A stretch of 64,000 nucleotides of DNA from Flavobacteriales bacterium BRH_c54 (lineage in GTDB: Bacteria > Bacteroidota > Bacteroidia > Flavobacteriales_E > Vicingaceae): the NCBI GenBank assembly GCA_000961845.1, contig LADZ01000002.1, positions 34,925 to 98,924 on the forward strand. The letters run 5' to 3'. Positions within the stretch are counted from its first letter, which is position 1, and every line of letters starts with the position of its first letter. The translations under genes were made by a program, and so were the position numbers. Below, piece after piece: positions 49,106-56,033 of the stretch. A model generated the notes under the pieces. That model worked only from the letters and a program-made list of their open reading frames with translations, was not told the origin of the DNA and searched no databases.

Positions 49106-50212
49106 CTAATATTTTTCAGGGAATAATTTTTTTAAGTCTTCTTTAGAAGCAGTACATACACCTCTTTCAGTTATTAATCCAGTAATTAATCTTGCCGGAG
49201 TAACATCAAAACCATAATTTAATGCAGGTGTTGTTTCAGGACAAATTAATACTGATTTAATTTCGTTATCTAATAATCCTTGTATGTATTTTACTTCGTT
49301 TTCATCTCGTGTTTCAATAGGTATGTTTTTTACACCATCAGCAATAGTAAAATCTATGGATGATGAAGGAGTTGCAACATAAAATGGAATATGATTATCA
49401 TAGGCAGCAAGTGCTTTTAAATAAGTGCCTATTTTGTTGGCGACATCGCCATTTTTAGTGGTTCTATCAGTACCGACAATTACTAAATCTACTAAACCGT
49501 GTTGCATTAAATGACCTCCGGTATTGTCTGCAATTAAGGTGTGTTTTACACCTTGCTGATTTAATTCAAAAGCGGTAAGACTTGCTCCTTGATTTCTTGG
49601 CCGGGTTTCATCTACCCAAACGTGCACATCAATTCCTGTTAAAAATGCCTTGTAAATTGGAGCTGTTGCTGTTCCCCAGTCTATAGTAGCTAGCCAACCC
49701 GCATTGCAATGGGTTAAAATATTTACTGTTTTACCCTTCTTTTTTCCAGCAATTTCTTTTATAATTTCCAATCCGAATTCTCCCATTTTAATGGAGGTTT
49801 GGACGTCTTCATTTTTAATAGCGTTTGCTTTTTCTAAAGCTATCACAATTTTTTCTTCAATAGTATTTACATTCTCAAGGGTAACTAGCATTTCATTTAT
49901 TGCCCAATCTAAATTTACCGCTGTTGGTCTGGCACTTTTTAATTTTTTGCAAGTATTAACAATGTATTCATTTGGATTTTTTTTGTTTTGAGCTTCCAAA
50001 CAAATGATGTAAACACCGTAAGCAGCAGTAACACCAATAAGAGGTGCTCCTCTTACAACCATTTCTTTAATGGCGAAATACACATCATCAGAAGAGGTTA
50101 AATCCATCACTTTTATTTCGTGAGGAAAGTAGCGTTGATCAAATACTTGAACAATTTTATTGTCATTTTCGTTTAGCCAAATGGTTTGGCAGTTTTTATT
50201 GTTTATTTTCAT
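49106..50212 (-). CDS. mtnA: S-methyl-5-thioribose-1-phosphate isomerase
   Basis: Converts an aldose 1-phosphate to the ketose, in methionine salvage or in the related 5-deoxyribose route. The motifs RGAPLIGVTAAYG, THCNAGWLATIDWGTATAPI and GTDRTTKNGDVANKIGT are clear. 368 residues. It overlaps the upstream HAD gene by 17 bases and leads into the aldolase gene. No kinase (MtnK) or MtnC/D gene is visible, so the full pathway is not here. Confidence 0.92.
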   Translation of the reverse strand: MKINNKNCQTIWLNENDNKIVQVFDQRYFPHEIKVMDLTSSDDVYFAIKEMVVRGAPLIGVTAAYGVYIICLEAQNKKNPNEYIVNTCKKLKSARPTAVNLDWAINEMLVTLENVNTIEEKIVIALEKANAIKNEDVQTSIKMGEFGLEIIKEIAGKKKGKTVNILTHCNAGWLATIDWGTATAPIYKAFLTGIDVHVWVDETRPRNQGASLTAFELNQQGVKHTLIADNTGGHLMQHGLVDLVIVGTDRTTKNGDVANKIGTYLKALAAYDNHIPFYVATPSSSIDFTIADGVKNIPIETRDENEVKYIQGLLDNEIKSVLICPETTPALNYGFDVTPARLITGLITERGVCTASKEDLKKLFPEKY

Positions 50213-50822
50213 TAAAAAAATGGGTTAAAGTTTCGTCAACTAAATGTTTTGTGTTTATACCTAATTGTTTGGCAGATTGAATGTGTTCTATACTATCATC
50301 AACAAATAAAGTTTCTGATGGATTTAAATTGTTTTCGTTTAAAACGAATTCAAAAATTTCTGGATTTGGTTTCCTAAAGCCAATCTCGTGAGAAAAATAT
50401 GCTTTTTTAAATAATGAGTTGATAGTGGTTATGCCATAAGTGTCAAAAAGATACTTATTGATGTGAGTAAGGTGAATTTCATTGGTGTTACTTAGTAAGA
50501 ACACATTGTATTTTAAAGCTAATTTTCTAATAAGCACAATTCTTTCTTTAGGAATATCTAGCAACATGCTGTTCCAAATATCAACAACTTTTTCAGGTGT
50601 TAAATTTGAGTGACGATTAAGAAAAAACAAAATAAATTCTTCGGCAGTAACTTTTCCCACCTCAAAATTGTTGAATAAATTTAATGTTGTGAAAGTAGTC
50701 TCTATTTCAGAATAGTTATCTGCAAATAATTTTTTAAAAGCATTAAAAGGTTGTTGAGTATCAAGATTGATAATCACTCCACCCAAGTCTAAAATAATGT
50801 TTTTGATGTTTGTTGGCAGCAT
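50196..50822 (-). CDS. HAD family phosphatase
   Basis: 208-residue haloacid dehalogenase-type hydrolase. Motif I is DLGGVI(INLD), motif II is SNTNEIH and motif III/IV is KPNPEIF with VDDSIEHI. The ATG at 50822 (MLPTNIKN) is preferred over a GTG six bases upstream. It heads the salvage operon, overlapping mtnA. Its substrate is likely a sugar phosphate of that route; this is inferred from context. Confidence 0.87.
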   Translation of the reverse strand: MLPTNIKNIILDLGGVIINLDTQQPFNAFKKLFADNYSEIETTFTTLNLFNNFEVGKVTAEEFILFFLNRHSNLTPEKVVDIWNSMLLDIPKERIVLIRKLALKYNVFLLSNTNEIHLTHINKYLFDTYGITTINSLFKKAYFSHEIGFRKPNPEIFEFVLNENNLNPSETLFVDDSIEHIQSAKQLGINTKHLVDETLTHFFNENKQ

Positions 50823-50863
50823 ATTCACTTCAAAACTACAAATAAAAATAATTAAATTAAATA

Positions 50864-50894
50864 TTGGTAATTCAATAACATTTCCGTAAAATTG
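50864..50894 (+). promoter_or_regulatory. promoter of the CAT-anticodon tRNA
   Basis: TTG (50864-50866), 20 bases, TAAAATTG (50887-50894), one mismatch from TAnnTTTG, 27 bases before the tRNA. Confidence 0.6.
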
Positions 50895-50921
50895 CAGCCC
50901 GTTTCTAAAGAACTTAGAACT

Positions 50922-50995
50922 GGGCCTATAACTCAGCTGGTTAGAGTATCTGACTCATAATCAGAAAGTCCCTGGTTCGAGCCCAGGTGGGCCCA
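50922..50995 (+). tRNA. tRNA with CAT anticodon (Ile2 or Met)
   Basis: Full cloverleaf of 74 nt. The acceptor GGGCCTA pairs with TGGGCCC, the D loop is AGCTGGTTAGA, the anticodon loop CTCATAA (CAT at 50956-50958) and the T loop GGTTCGAGCCC. Discriminator A, no encoded CCA. The acceptor resembles isoleucine tRNAs of this phylum, so a lysidine-modified Ile2 tRNA is likely. Elongator Met is not excluded. Confidence 0.93.
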
Positions 50996-51000
50996 CATAC

Positions 51001-51029
51001 AAAACCCTCTGAATTTCAGAGGGTTTTTT
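51001..51029 (+). terminator. Rho-independent terminator after the tRNA
   Basis: CCCTCTGA (51005-51012) and TCAGAGGG (51016-51023) pair, followed by a T-run. Confidence 0.88.
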
Positions 51030-51128
51030 GTTTTTATAGTTGGGTGGTAAAACTAATAATATAATAAAGCGTAGTAAATATTACCCTTAAGTGGGGTTTA
51101 AATCTAATTGTTTAATAATTTAAATAAA

Positions 51129-51824
51129 GTGAAAAGCATTGCCATCATATCATTTTTTCTGCTTGTTGGAAGCTATGGATTTGAGCAATCTGATACTTCA
51201 AGAACATTTATTGGAAGAAAGATTATTGGCGAAGGTTACTCCCAAGATGGAACAAAATATAATAGATATCTCCAAAAGAATTTAATTCTTAAAAACAATG
51301 GAACATTCAAGTTGAATTATAGTTACCCTATGTACCATAATGCTGTAAGTAATTATGGAGATTATAATGCAGAAGGAACATGGTTTGTGAATAATGATAC
51401 GGTTATTTTGAATACTAAATTCAAAAGAGAAGATGTACTAAAAATCGAGGAACAAGAACTTCAGTCAGATTCTATTCAATTTTGTTACAAATTGAAATGG
51501 AATACTCATCACCCTCTTCAGCTTATAATTAATAAATCAAAAATCATAACACTTCATGGTAATGATACTGTATCTATAAAGAAAGATGGCATTAACGATT
51601 TTCTAATAAGCTTTTTAGATTTAGAAACCACTTTTAACTACAGTATAAAAAGTGATAAGACAACTTTCATAACTTTTTCTCATCCCAATGATAATGGAGC
51701 TATTTACAATAATGGAATCTTTGAAGATTGTAAACTCATACAGAAAGAAGATACATTAATTCCTATAACTAAAACCCATGCTATTAATGTTGACGAAAAT
51801 TATGTCAAACAAATAACAAAATGA
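51129..51824 (+). CDS. orphan exported protein
   Basis: 231 residues from GTG 51129, which places a signal peptide at the start (VKSIAIISFFLLVGSYGFEQ, cleaved near Gly or Phe). A TTG at 51108 would add seven residues but spoil the signal. The mature part has repeated TWF and DTV stretches, suggestive of a beta protein, but no family is recognised. It overlaps the next gene by four bases (ATGA), and both sit inside the 28-bp repeat pair. Confidence 0.6.
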   Translation: MKSIAIISFFLLVGSYGFEQSDTSRTFIGRKIIGEGYSQDGTKYNRYLQKNLILKNNGTFKLNYSYPMYHNAVSNYGDYNAEGTWFVNNDTVILNTKFKREDVLKIEEQELQSDSIQFCYKLKWNTHHPLQLIINKSKIITLHGNDTVSIKKDGINDFLISFLDLETTFNYSIKSDKTTFITFSHPNDNGAIYNNGIFEDCKLIQKEDTLIPITKTHAINVDENYVKQITK

Positions 51825-52003
51825 TAAACCTCCTAACATATCTAATTTTATTAATCGTTACTGCTACAGCTACTGGTTGTGGCAATAATAATGAAACTGA
51901 TTACTATTTTGAGACAAAAGAATCAATCATAAGAAAATCAAAGGATTATATAAATGCTAAGTCTGATTTCGAATCTGGAAGGTGTAGTAAATACTACGCT
52001 TAG
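51821..52003 (+). CDS. small lipoprotein, probably cut short by the cassette repeat
   Basis: 60 residues with a lipoprotein-like signal (LLIVTATATGC). Its last residues CSKYYA are encoded inside the right 28-bp repeat, so the normal C-terminus seems to have been lost or replaced by the repeat. It starts inside the end of the upstream gene. It could also be a natural short protein that uses the repeat as its end. Confidence 0.5.
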   Translation: MINLLTYLILLIVTATATGCGNNNETDYYFETKESIIRKSKDYINAKSDFESGRCSKYYA

Positions 52004-52017
52004 GTGGGGTTAGTATA

Positions 52018-52845
52018 TTATTCTATATTTTGAATTTTCCATGTTGCAAATTCTCCAAATCCAGAAATATCGTTATAAATAGTTGCATGGTTCACACCAA
52101 TTCGATTTAAATCAATTAATAACCTTTCTTTTTTCCTTTTTGGAATCTTCCATTCAACCATATGATTCATTTGACCTGATTGGGGCTTTTTTGACGATGA
52201 TTTTGGAATAAGTTGATCTTGCAATTTTGTTGTTAGTTTTTGAGTTGGGAAACAACAAAATACGCTATTTTGAGTCAGTATTCTTGTATCAAACTGGGAA
52301 GGAACAATGAAAAGAGGCCTATCTAAATCATAAGGACTGAATCCATCTTCTCCTGAAGATATTAAATCAAAAGAAGCTATATTATAATCCTTAGCTTTCG
52401 GTTTAAAATCTTCTTTACTTTCAACAATTTGTGGTTTAATACAAACAGCATGCAATGCTCCGTCCTTCTGTGGATTAGAGATGCATGCAAAAAACAAACC
52501 TACTAAAGGATTTCTTGAGAAATCAAGGAGTGGAGTCGGTACTCCATAATGTTGAGCGATAAATAACTCTTTCCAAAGGCGCAATTTACGATCTGAATCC
52601 GAAAACTCAAATCCGTAAGCAGGCAATCTAATCGTCAAATATTCCCTCATTCGCTCTTTTCTGAGACTTGCTATTTCTTCTGTAACTACTTTTGAGTTCT
52701 TCTTACTATTTAATTTTGTTCTTACAATTTTCGGTACCAAAAAATGTTTAATATCAGATACACCTCGGTATAAGTATGTCCATTTTTCTTCGGTCAATGA
52801 ATCATTCCATTTTAAGATTTCATCTATAGAGCTTATTTCTTTCAT
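52018..52845 (-). CDS. FRG domain protein
   Basis: 275 residues. The FRG-domain features are visible: TYLYRGVSD (about residues 23-31), IASLRKERMREYLTIRLP and the hallmark AQHYGVPTPLLDFSRNPLVG, then LFFACI. FRG domains are of unknown biochemistry and occur often in accessory or mobile regions. The gene is convergent with the cassette, ending seven bases beyond the right 28-bp repeat. A hairpin lies upstream. It looks acquired. Confidence 0.85.
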   Translation of the reverse strand: MKEISSIDEILKWNDSLTEEKWTYLYRGVSDIKHFLVPKIVRTKLNSKKNSKVVTEEIASLRKERMREYLTIRLPAYGFEFSDSDRKLRLWKELFIAQHYGVPTPLLDFSRNPLVGLFFACISNPQKDGALHAVCIKPQIVESKEDFKPKAKDYNIASFDLISSGEDGFSPYDLDRPLFIVPSQFDTRILTQNSVFCCFPTQKLTTKLQDQLIPKSSSKKPQSGQMNHMVEWKIPKRKKERLLIDLNRIGVNHATIYNDISGFGEFATWKIQNIE

Positions 52846-52871
52846 TTTATAAATATGCTACAACTTTTATA

Positions 52872-52893
52872 TATGGATACCAAAAGTATCCAT
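52872..52893. repeat. hairpin upstream of the FRG gene
   Basis: ATGGATAC (52873-52880) pairs with GTATCCAT (52886-52893) around CAAAA, 27 bases before the FRG start. On that strand the next bases include AAAAGTTGTAGC, recalling the GTTG context upstream of the 391-residue orphan gene. Confidence 0.5.
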
Positions 52894-53046
52894 GTATAAC
52901 ATAAATTTGTCGTATATGTGTCCATTTTTAGTGTGCTTATTTTATTTTCAAATGTATAAAAATATTTTAAACTAATATCAAATGCATTTCAAACTCCAAT
53001 GGATCATTACTTTCACAACGTTGAGTATAGTCCTATGCGAATTTAT

Positions 53047-53087
53047 CATCCGTGTAAATCCACTAAATCCGTAATATCTGTGTTCTA
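53047..53087. repeat. ATCCGTGTAAATCC-type intergenic repeat
   Basis: ATCCGTGTAAATCC, then ACTAAATCCG, then ATCTGTGTTCTATC. From memory, similar strings recur between genes in several Bacteroidota genomes. It lies directly after the urocanate hydratase stop. Confidence 0.35.
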
Positions 53088-55286
53088 TCAAAAAAATGAC
53101 GACCCATTCATCACCTCATCATCCACCAAATTCGGCAAGGTTACTTTTAATCCAGGAGTTCTTTCCATTTCTCTTTTAATGGCAAAAATAGCTTCTGAAT
53201 TTCTTGCCCAACTTCTTCGGGCAATGCCATTATTCACATCCCAAAAAAGCATAGATTTTAATCTTCTGTCGGCATCAGCAGAGCCATCTAAGGTTAATCC
53301 GAAACCACCATTAATTACTTCTCCCCAGCCAACACCACCACCATTGTGTATAGAAACCCAAGTGGCTCCCCTAAAACTATCTCCAATAACATTATGAATT
53401 GCCATGTCAGCAGTAAATGCGGAACCATCATAAATATTAGAAGTTTCTCTATAAGGAGAATCTGTTCCTGAAACATCATGATGATCTCGTCCTAAATTAA
53501 TAGGAGCAGAAAGTTTACCACTAGCAACTGCTTTGTTAAAAGCTTCGGCAATTTTTATTCTTCCTTCGGCATCGGCATATAAAATTCTGGCTTGAGAACC
53601 AACCACTAACTTGTTTTCTTGAGCTCCCTTAATCCAAGTAATGTTATCTTGCATTTGTTGTTTTATTTCGTTAGGAGAAGTTTTAATCATTTCTTCCAAC
53701 ACTTCACATGCAATATCATCTGTAATTTTTAAATCTTCGGGTTTTCCTGAGGTGCATACCCAACGGAAAGGTCCAAATCCATAATCGAAACACATAGGGC
53801 CCATAATATCCTGAACGTAAGAAGGGTATTTAAAATTAATACCATTTTCGGCCATAATATCAGCACCTGCTCGACTTGCTTCTAGTAAAAAAGCATTTCC
53901 GTAATCAAAAAAATAAGTACCTTTATTAGTATGCCTATTAATGGCATTGGTTTGACGAATAAGACTTTCTTGCACTTTTTGTTTAAACAACTCAGGATTA
54001 TTCGCCATCATTTTATTGCTTTCCTCATAGCTTAACCCAACGGGATAGTAACCTCCCGCCCAAGGGTTGTGTAAAGAAGTTTGGTCGGAACCTAAATCTA
54101 TGTAAATTCCTGCTTCATCAAATTTTTCCCAAACATCTACTACATTACCATCATAGGCAATAGAAACCACTTCTTTATTGGCTTTGGCTTGTTGTACTCT
54201 TTCGCAAAGTTTATCTAAATCACTAATTACTTCGTCCACCCAACCTTGTTCGTGTCGTTTAAAAGTAGCAGCAGGATTAACTTCAGCAGTTACTGAAATA
54301 ACTCCGGCAATATTTCCTGCTTTAGGTTGAGCACCACTCATTCCTCCAAGCCCTGCTGTTACAAATAATTTCCCTGCTGTTCCTTTATCATCTATTTTTC
54401 TACACCCATTCAAAACCGTAATAGTTGTTCCGTGTACAATTCCTTGTGGGCCAATGTACATGTATGAACCCGCTGTCATTTGTCCGTATTGTGTTACACC
54501 TAGTGCATTAAATTTTTCCCAATCATCAGGTTTGGAGTAGTTTGGTATCATCATTCCGTTAGTAACCACCACTCTTGGAGCTTCTTTGTGAGATGGAAAC
54601 AATCCCATAGGATGACCGGAATACATTACTAAAGTTTGTTCGTCTGTCATTTCAGACAAATATTGCATGGTTAATAAATATTGAGCCCAGTTTTGGAAAA
54701 CAGCACCGTTGCCTCCATAAGTAATTAATTCGTGTGGATGTTGAGCCACAGCAGGGTCTAGATTGTTTTGTATCATCAACATAATAGACTTTGCTTGGAT
54801 GGATTTTCCGGGATATTCGTCAATTGGTCGGGCATACATTTTATAATCAGGACGAAAACGGTACATATAAATTCTACCGTATTTTTCTAATTCTTCAGCA
54901 AATTCTTTAGCTAAAATAGGATGGTGTTTTGCTTCAAAATAACGTAAGGCATTTTTTAAGGCAAGCTTTTTTTCTTCAGCAGTTAAAATCTCCTTGCGTT
55001 TAGGAGCATGGCTTATAGTTTTGTCAACTTCTTTTTTTGATGGCAATTCATTCGGAATTCCTTGTTGTATTTGTGTTTTAAAATCTAACATTGATGTTGT
55101 TTTCATTTTTTTATCTTGAGTAATTCTACCTTCATTTTTTTTGAAACCATAAGGGCAATGTTTGCATCCATTCTGACAGCAATAACCTCGTTTTAATAAA
55201 TATTTTTCGGTAAAGACGATATATCCTTCTTCACTGTAATAATATTCATCATCATCTAATTGATTTATTTTTGAAAATCCATCCAT
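53088..55286 (-). CDS. hutU: urocanate hydratase with N-terminal DUF5522 extension
   Basis: 732 residues. The main part (from about residue 61) is urocanate hydratase, the second step of histidine breakdown: GGNGAVFQNW, GLGGMSGAQPKA (NAD site), PYRETSNIYDGSAF and NGGGVGWGE. The first about 60 residues are a DUF5522-like small domain (YYYSEEGYIVFTEKYLLKRG, then CCQNGCKHCPYGF) joined in the same frame. Met61 (55106) or Met66 (55091) would give the usual enzyme start. No other hut gene is near. A DUF502 gene is just upstream, two bases away. Confidence 0.9.
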   Translation of the reverse strand: MDGFSKINQLDDDEYYYSEEGYIVFTEKYLLKRGYCCQNGCKHCPYGFKKNEGRITQDKKMKTTSMLDFKTQIQQGIPNELPSKKEVDKTISHAPKRKEILTAEEKKLALKNALRYFEAKHHPILAKEFAEELEKYGRIYMYRFRPDYKMYARPIDEYPGKSIQAKSIMLMIQNNLDPAVAQHPHELITYGGNGAVFQNWAQYLLTMQYLSEMTDEQTLVMYSGHPMGLFPSHKEAPRVVVTNGMMIPNYSKPDDWEKFNALGVTQYGQMTAGSYMYIGPQGIVHGTTITVLNGCRKIDDKGTAGKLFVTAGLGGMSGAQPKAGNIAGVISVTAEVNPAATFKRHEQGWVDEVISDLDKLCERVQQAKANKEVVSIAYDGNVVDVWEKFDEAGIYIDLGSDQTSLHNPWAGGYYPVGLSYEESNKMMANNPELFKQKVQESLIRQTNAINRHTNKGTYFFDYGNAFLLEASRAGADIMAENGINFKYPSYVQDIMGPMCFDYGFGPFRWVCTSGKPEDLKITDDIACEVLEEMIKTSPNEIKQQMQDNITWIKGAQENKLVVGSQARILYADAEGRIKIAEAFNKAVASGKLSAPINLGRDHHDVSGTDSPYRETSNIYDGSAFTADMAIHNVIGDSFRGATWVSIHNGGGVGWGEVINGGFGLTLDGSADADRRLKSMLFWDVNNGIARRSWARNSEAIFAIKREMERTPGLKVTLPNLVDDEVMNGSSFF

Positions 55287-55288
55287 TT

Positions 55289-55888
55289 TTATTCAGAGCT
55301 TTCTTTTTCTAATTCATCCAAATGGGTTACTCCTCCTGAGACAATAAATTTCATAAAATCAGTAGAGTTGACATTTTTTACCGGAGTAACTTGAGAAGCT
55401 GCAACAACAAAGAAATTACCGGAAAAATTGTAAGAATGTGGTAAATAGACGCCAATTCTTTCATCCGTTATTCCTAATTTAGTTAAATCAGTAGCAGTTA
55501 TAAAACCTAATTTTTCGAGATTGGAGTCTTTACTAAGTTTAACTAAGACAGGTTTATTAAAACTTTTTTTAGAACCAACAAACGCAGATAACAAATCTTT
55601 TACCGAAGAATAAATGGTTTTTAATAAAGGTAGTTTATCTAAAATGTGATTAAATTGCGATTTAAGAGGTTCTAAAATAATACTAGAACCTACCACCCCT
55701 AATAAGGTAATAGCAACAATAAGTACTAGAAAACCCATGCCCGGAACATTAATTCCTACGGGTATTAATCCATCAAAGAACTTAAAAAGTTCTACAATAA
55801 TGTAAATGGTTATGGTAACAGGAGCAGCATAAAGTAACCCCCTAAAAAAGTATTTTAAAAATATTTTAAAAATTGATTTGGGTTGCAT
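55289..55888 (-). CDS. DUF502 family membrane protein
   Basis: 199 residues with two membrane helices (about 18-38 and 48-70: FLVLIVAITLLGVVGSSIIL) and a soluble C-terminus. The repeated pattern LPLLKTIYSSVKDLLSAF fits DUF502. Function unknown. It is the first gene of the DUF502-hutU pair; a promoter lies upstream. Confidence 0.88.
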   Translation of the reverse strand: MQPKSIFKIFLKYFFRGLLYAAPVTITIYIIVELFKFFDGLIPVGINVPGMGFLVLIVAITLLGVVGSSIILEPLKSQFNHILDKLPLLKTIYSSVKDLLSAFVGSKKSFNKPVLVKLSKDSNLEKLGFITATDLTKLGITDERIGVYLPHSYNFSGNFFVVAASQVTPVKNVNSTDFMKFIVSGGVTHLDELEKESSE

Positions 55889-55912
55889 AGCATATGTTTT
55901 TTAAAAGATGGA

Positions 55913-55920
55913 CAAAGATA
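55913..55920 (-). promoter_or_regulatory. -7 element of the DUF502-hutU operon
   Basis: On the minus strand TATCTTTG fits TAnnTTTG, 25 bases before the DUF502 start; 20 bases upstream is TTA in place of TTG. Confidence 0.5.
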
Positions 55921-55980
55921 CTATACTAAGCGAAAACGTTTAATAATTAAAACTTTATTTTTTTCTGTTGTAATGTTTTT

Positions 55981-55988
55981 TACATTTG
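55981..55988 (+). promoter_or_regulatory. -7 element of the 56034 gene
   Basis: TACATTTG fits TAnnTTTG, 45 bases before the ATG at 56034. The -33 area is T-rich with no clear TTG. Confidence 0.5.
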
Positions 55989-56033
55989 CAATCTATAAAA
56001 TTTAATATAACAAACATTTAAAAATAAAACAAC

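Larger units (their letters stand above)
51071..52011. repeat. 28-bp direct repeats flanking a two-gene cassette
   Basis: Copies at 51071-51098 and 51984-52011 match at 25 of 28 positions, sharing GTAGTAAATA and GTGGGGTT. The inner part is palindromic (GTAGTA-AA-TACTAC in the right copy), so each can fold as a hairpin. The left copy lies 76 bases after the tRNA, and GTTGGGT occurs at 51039-51045. The pair brackets exactly the two genes 51129 and 51821, so it may mark a recombined cassette. Confidence 0.6.
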
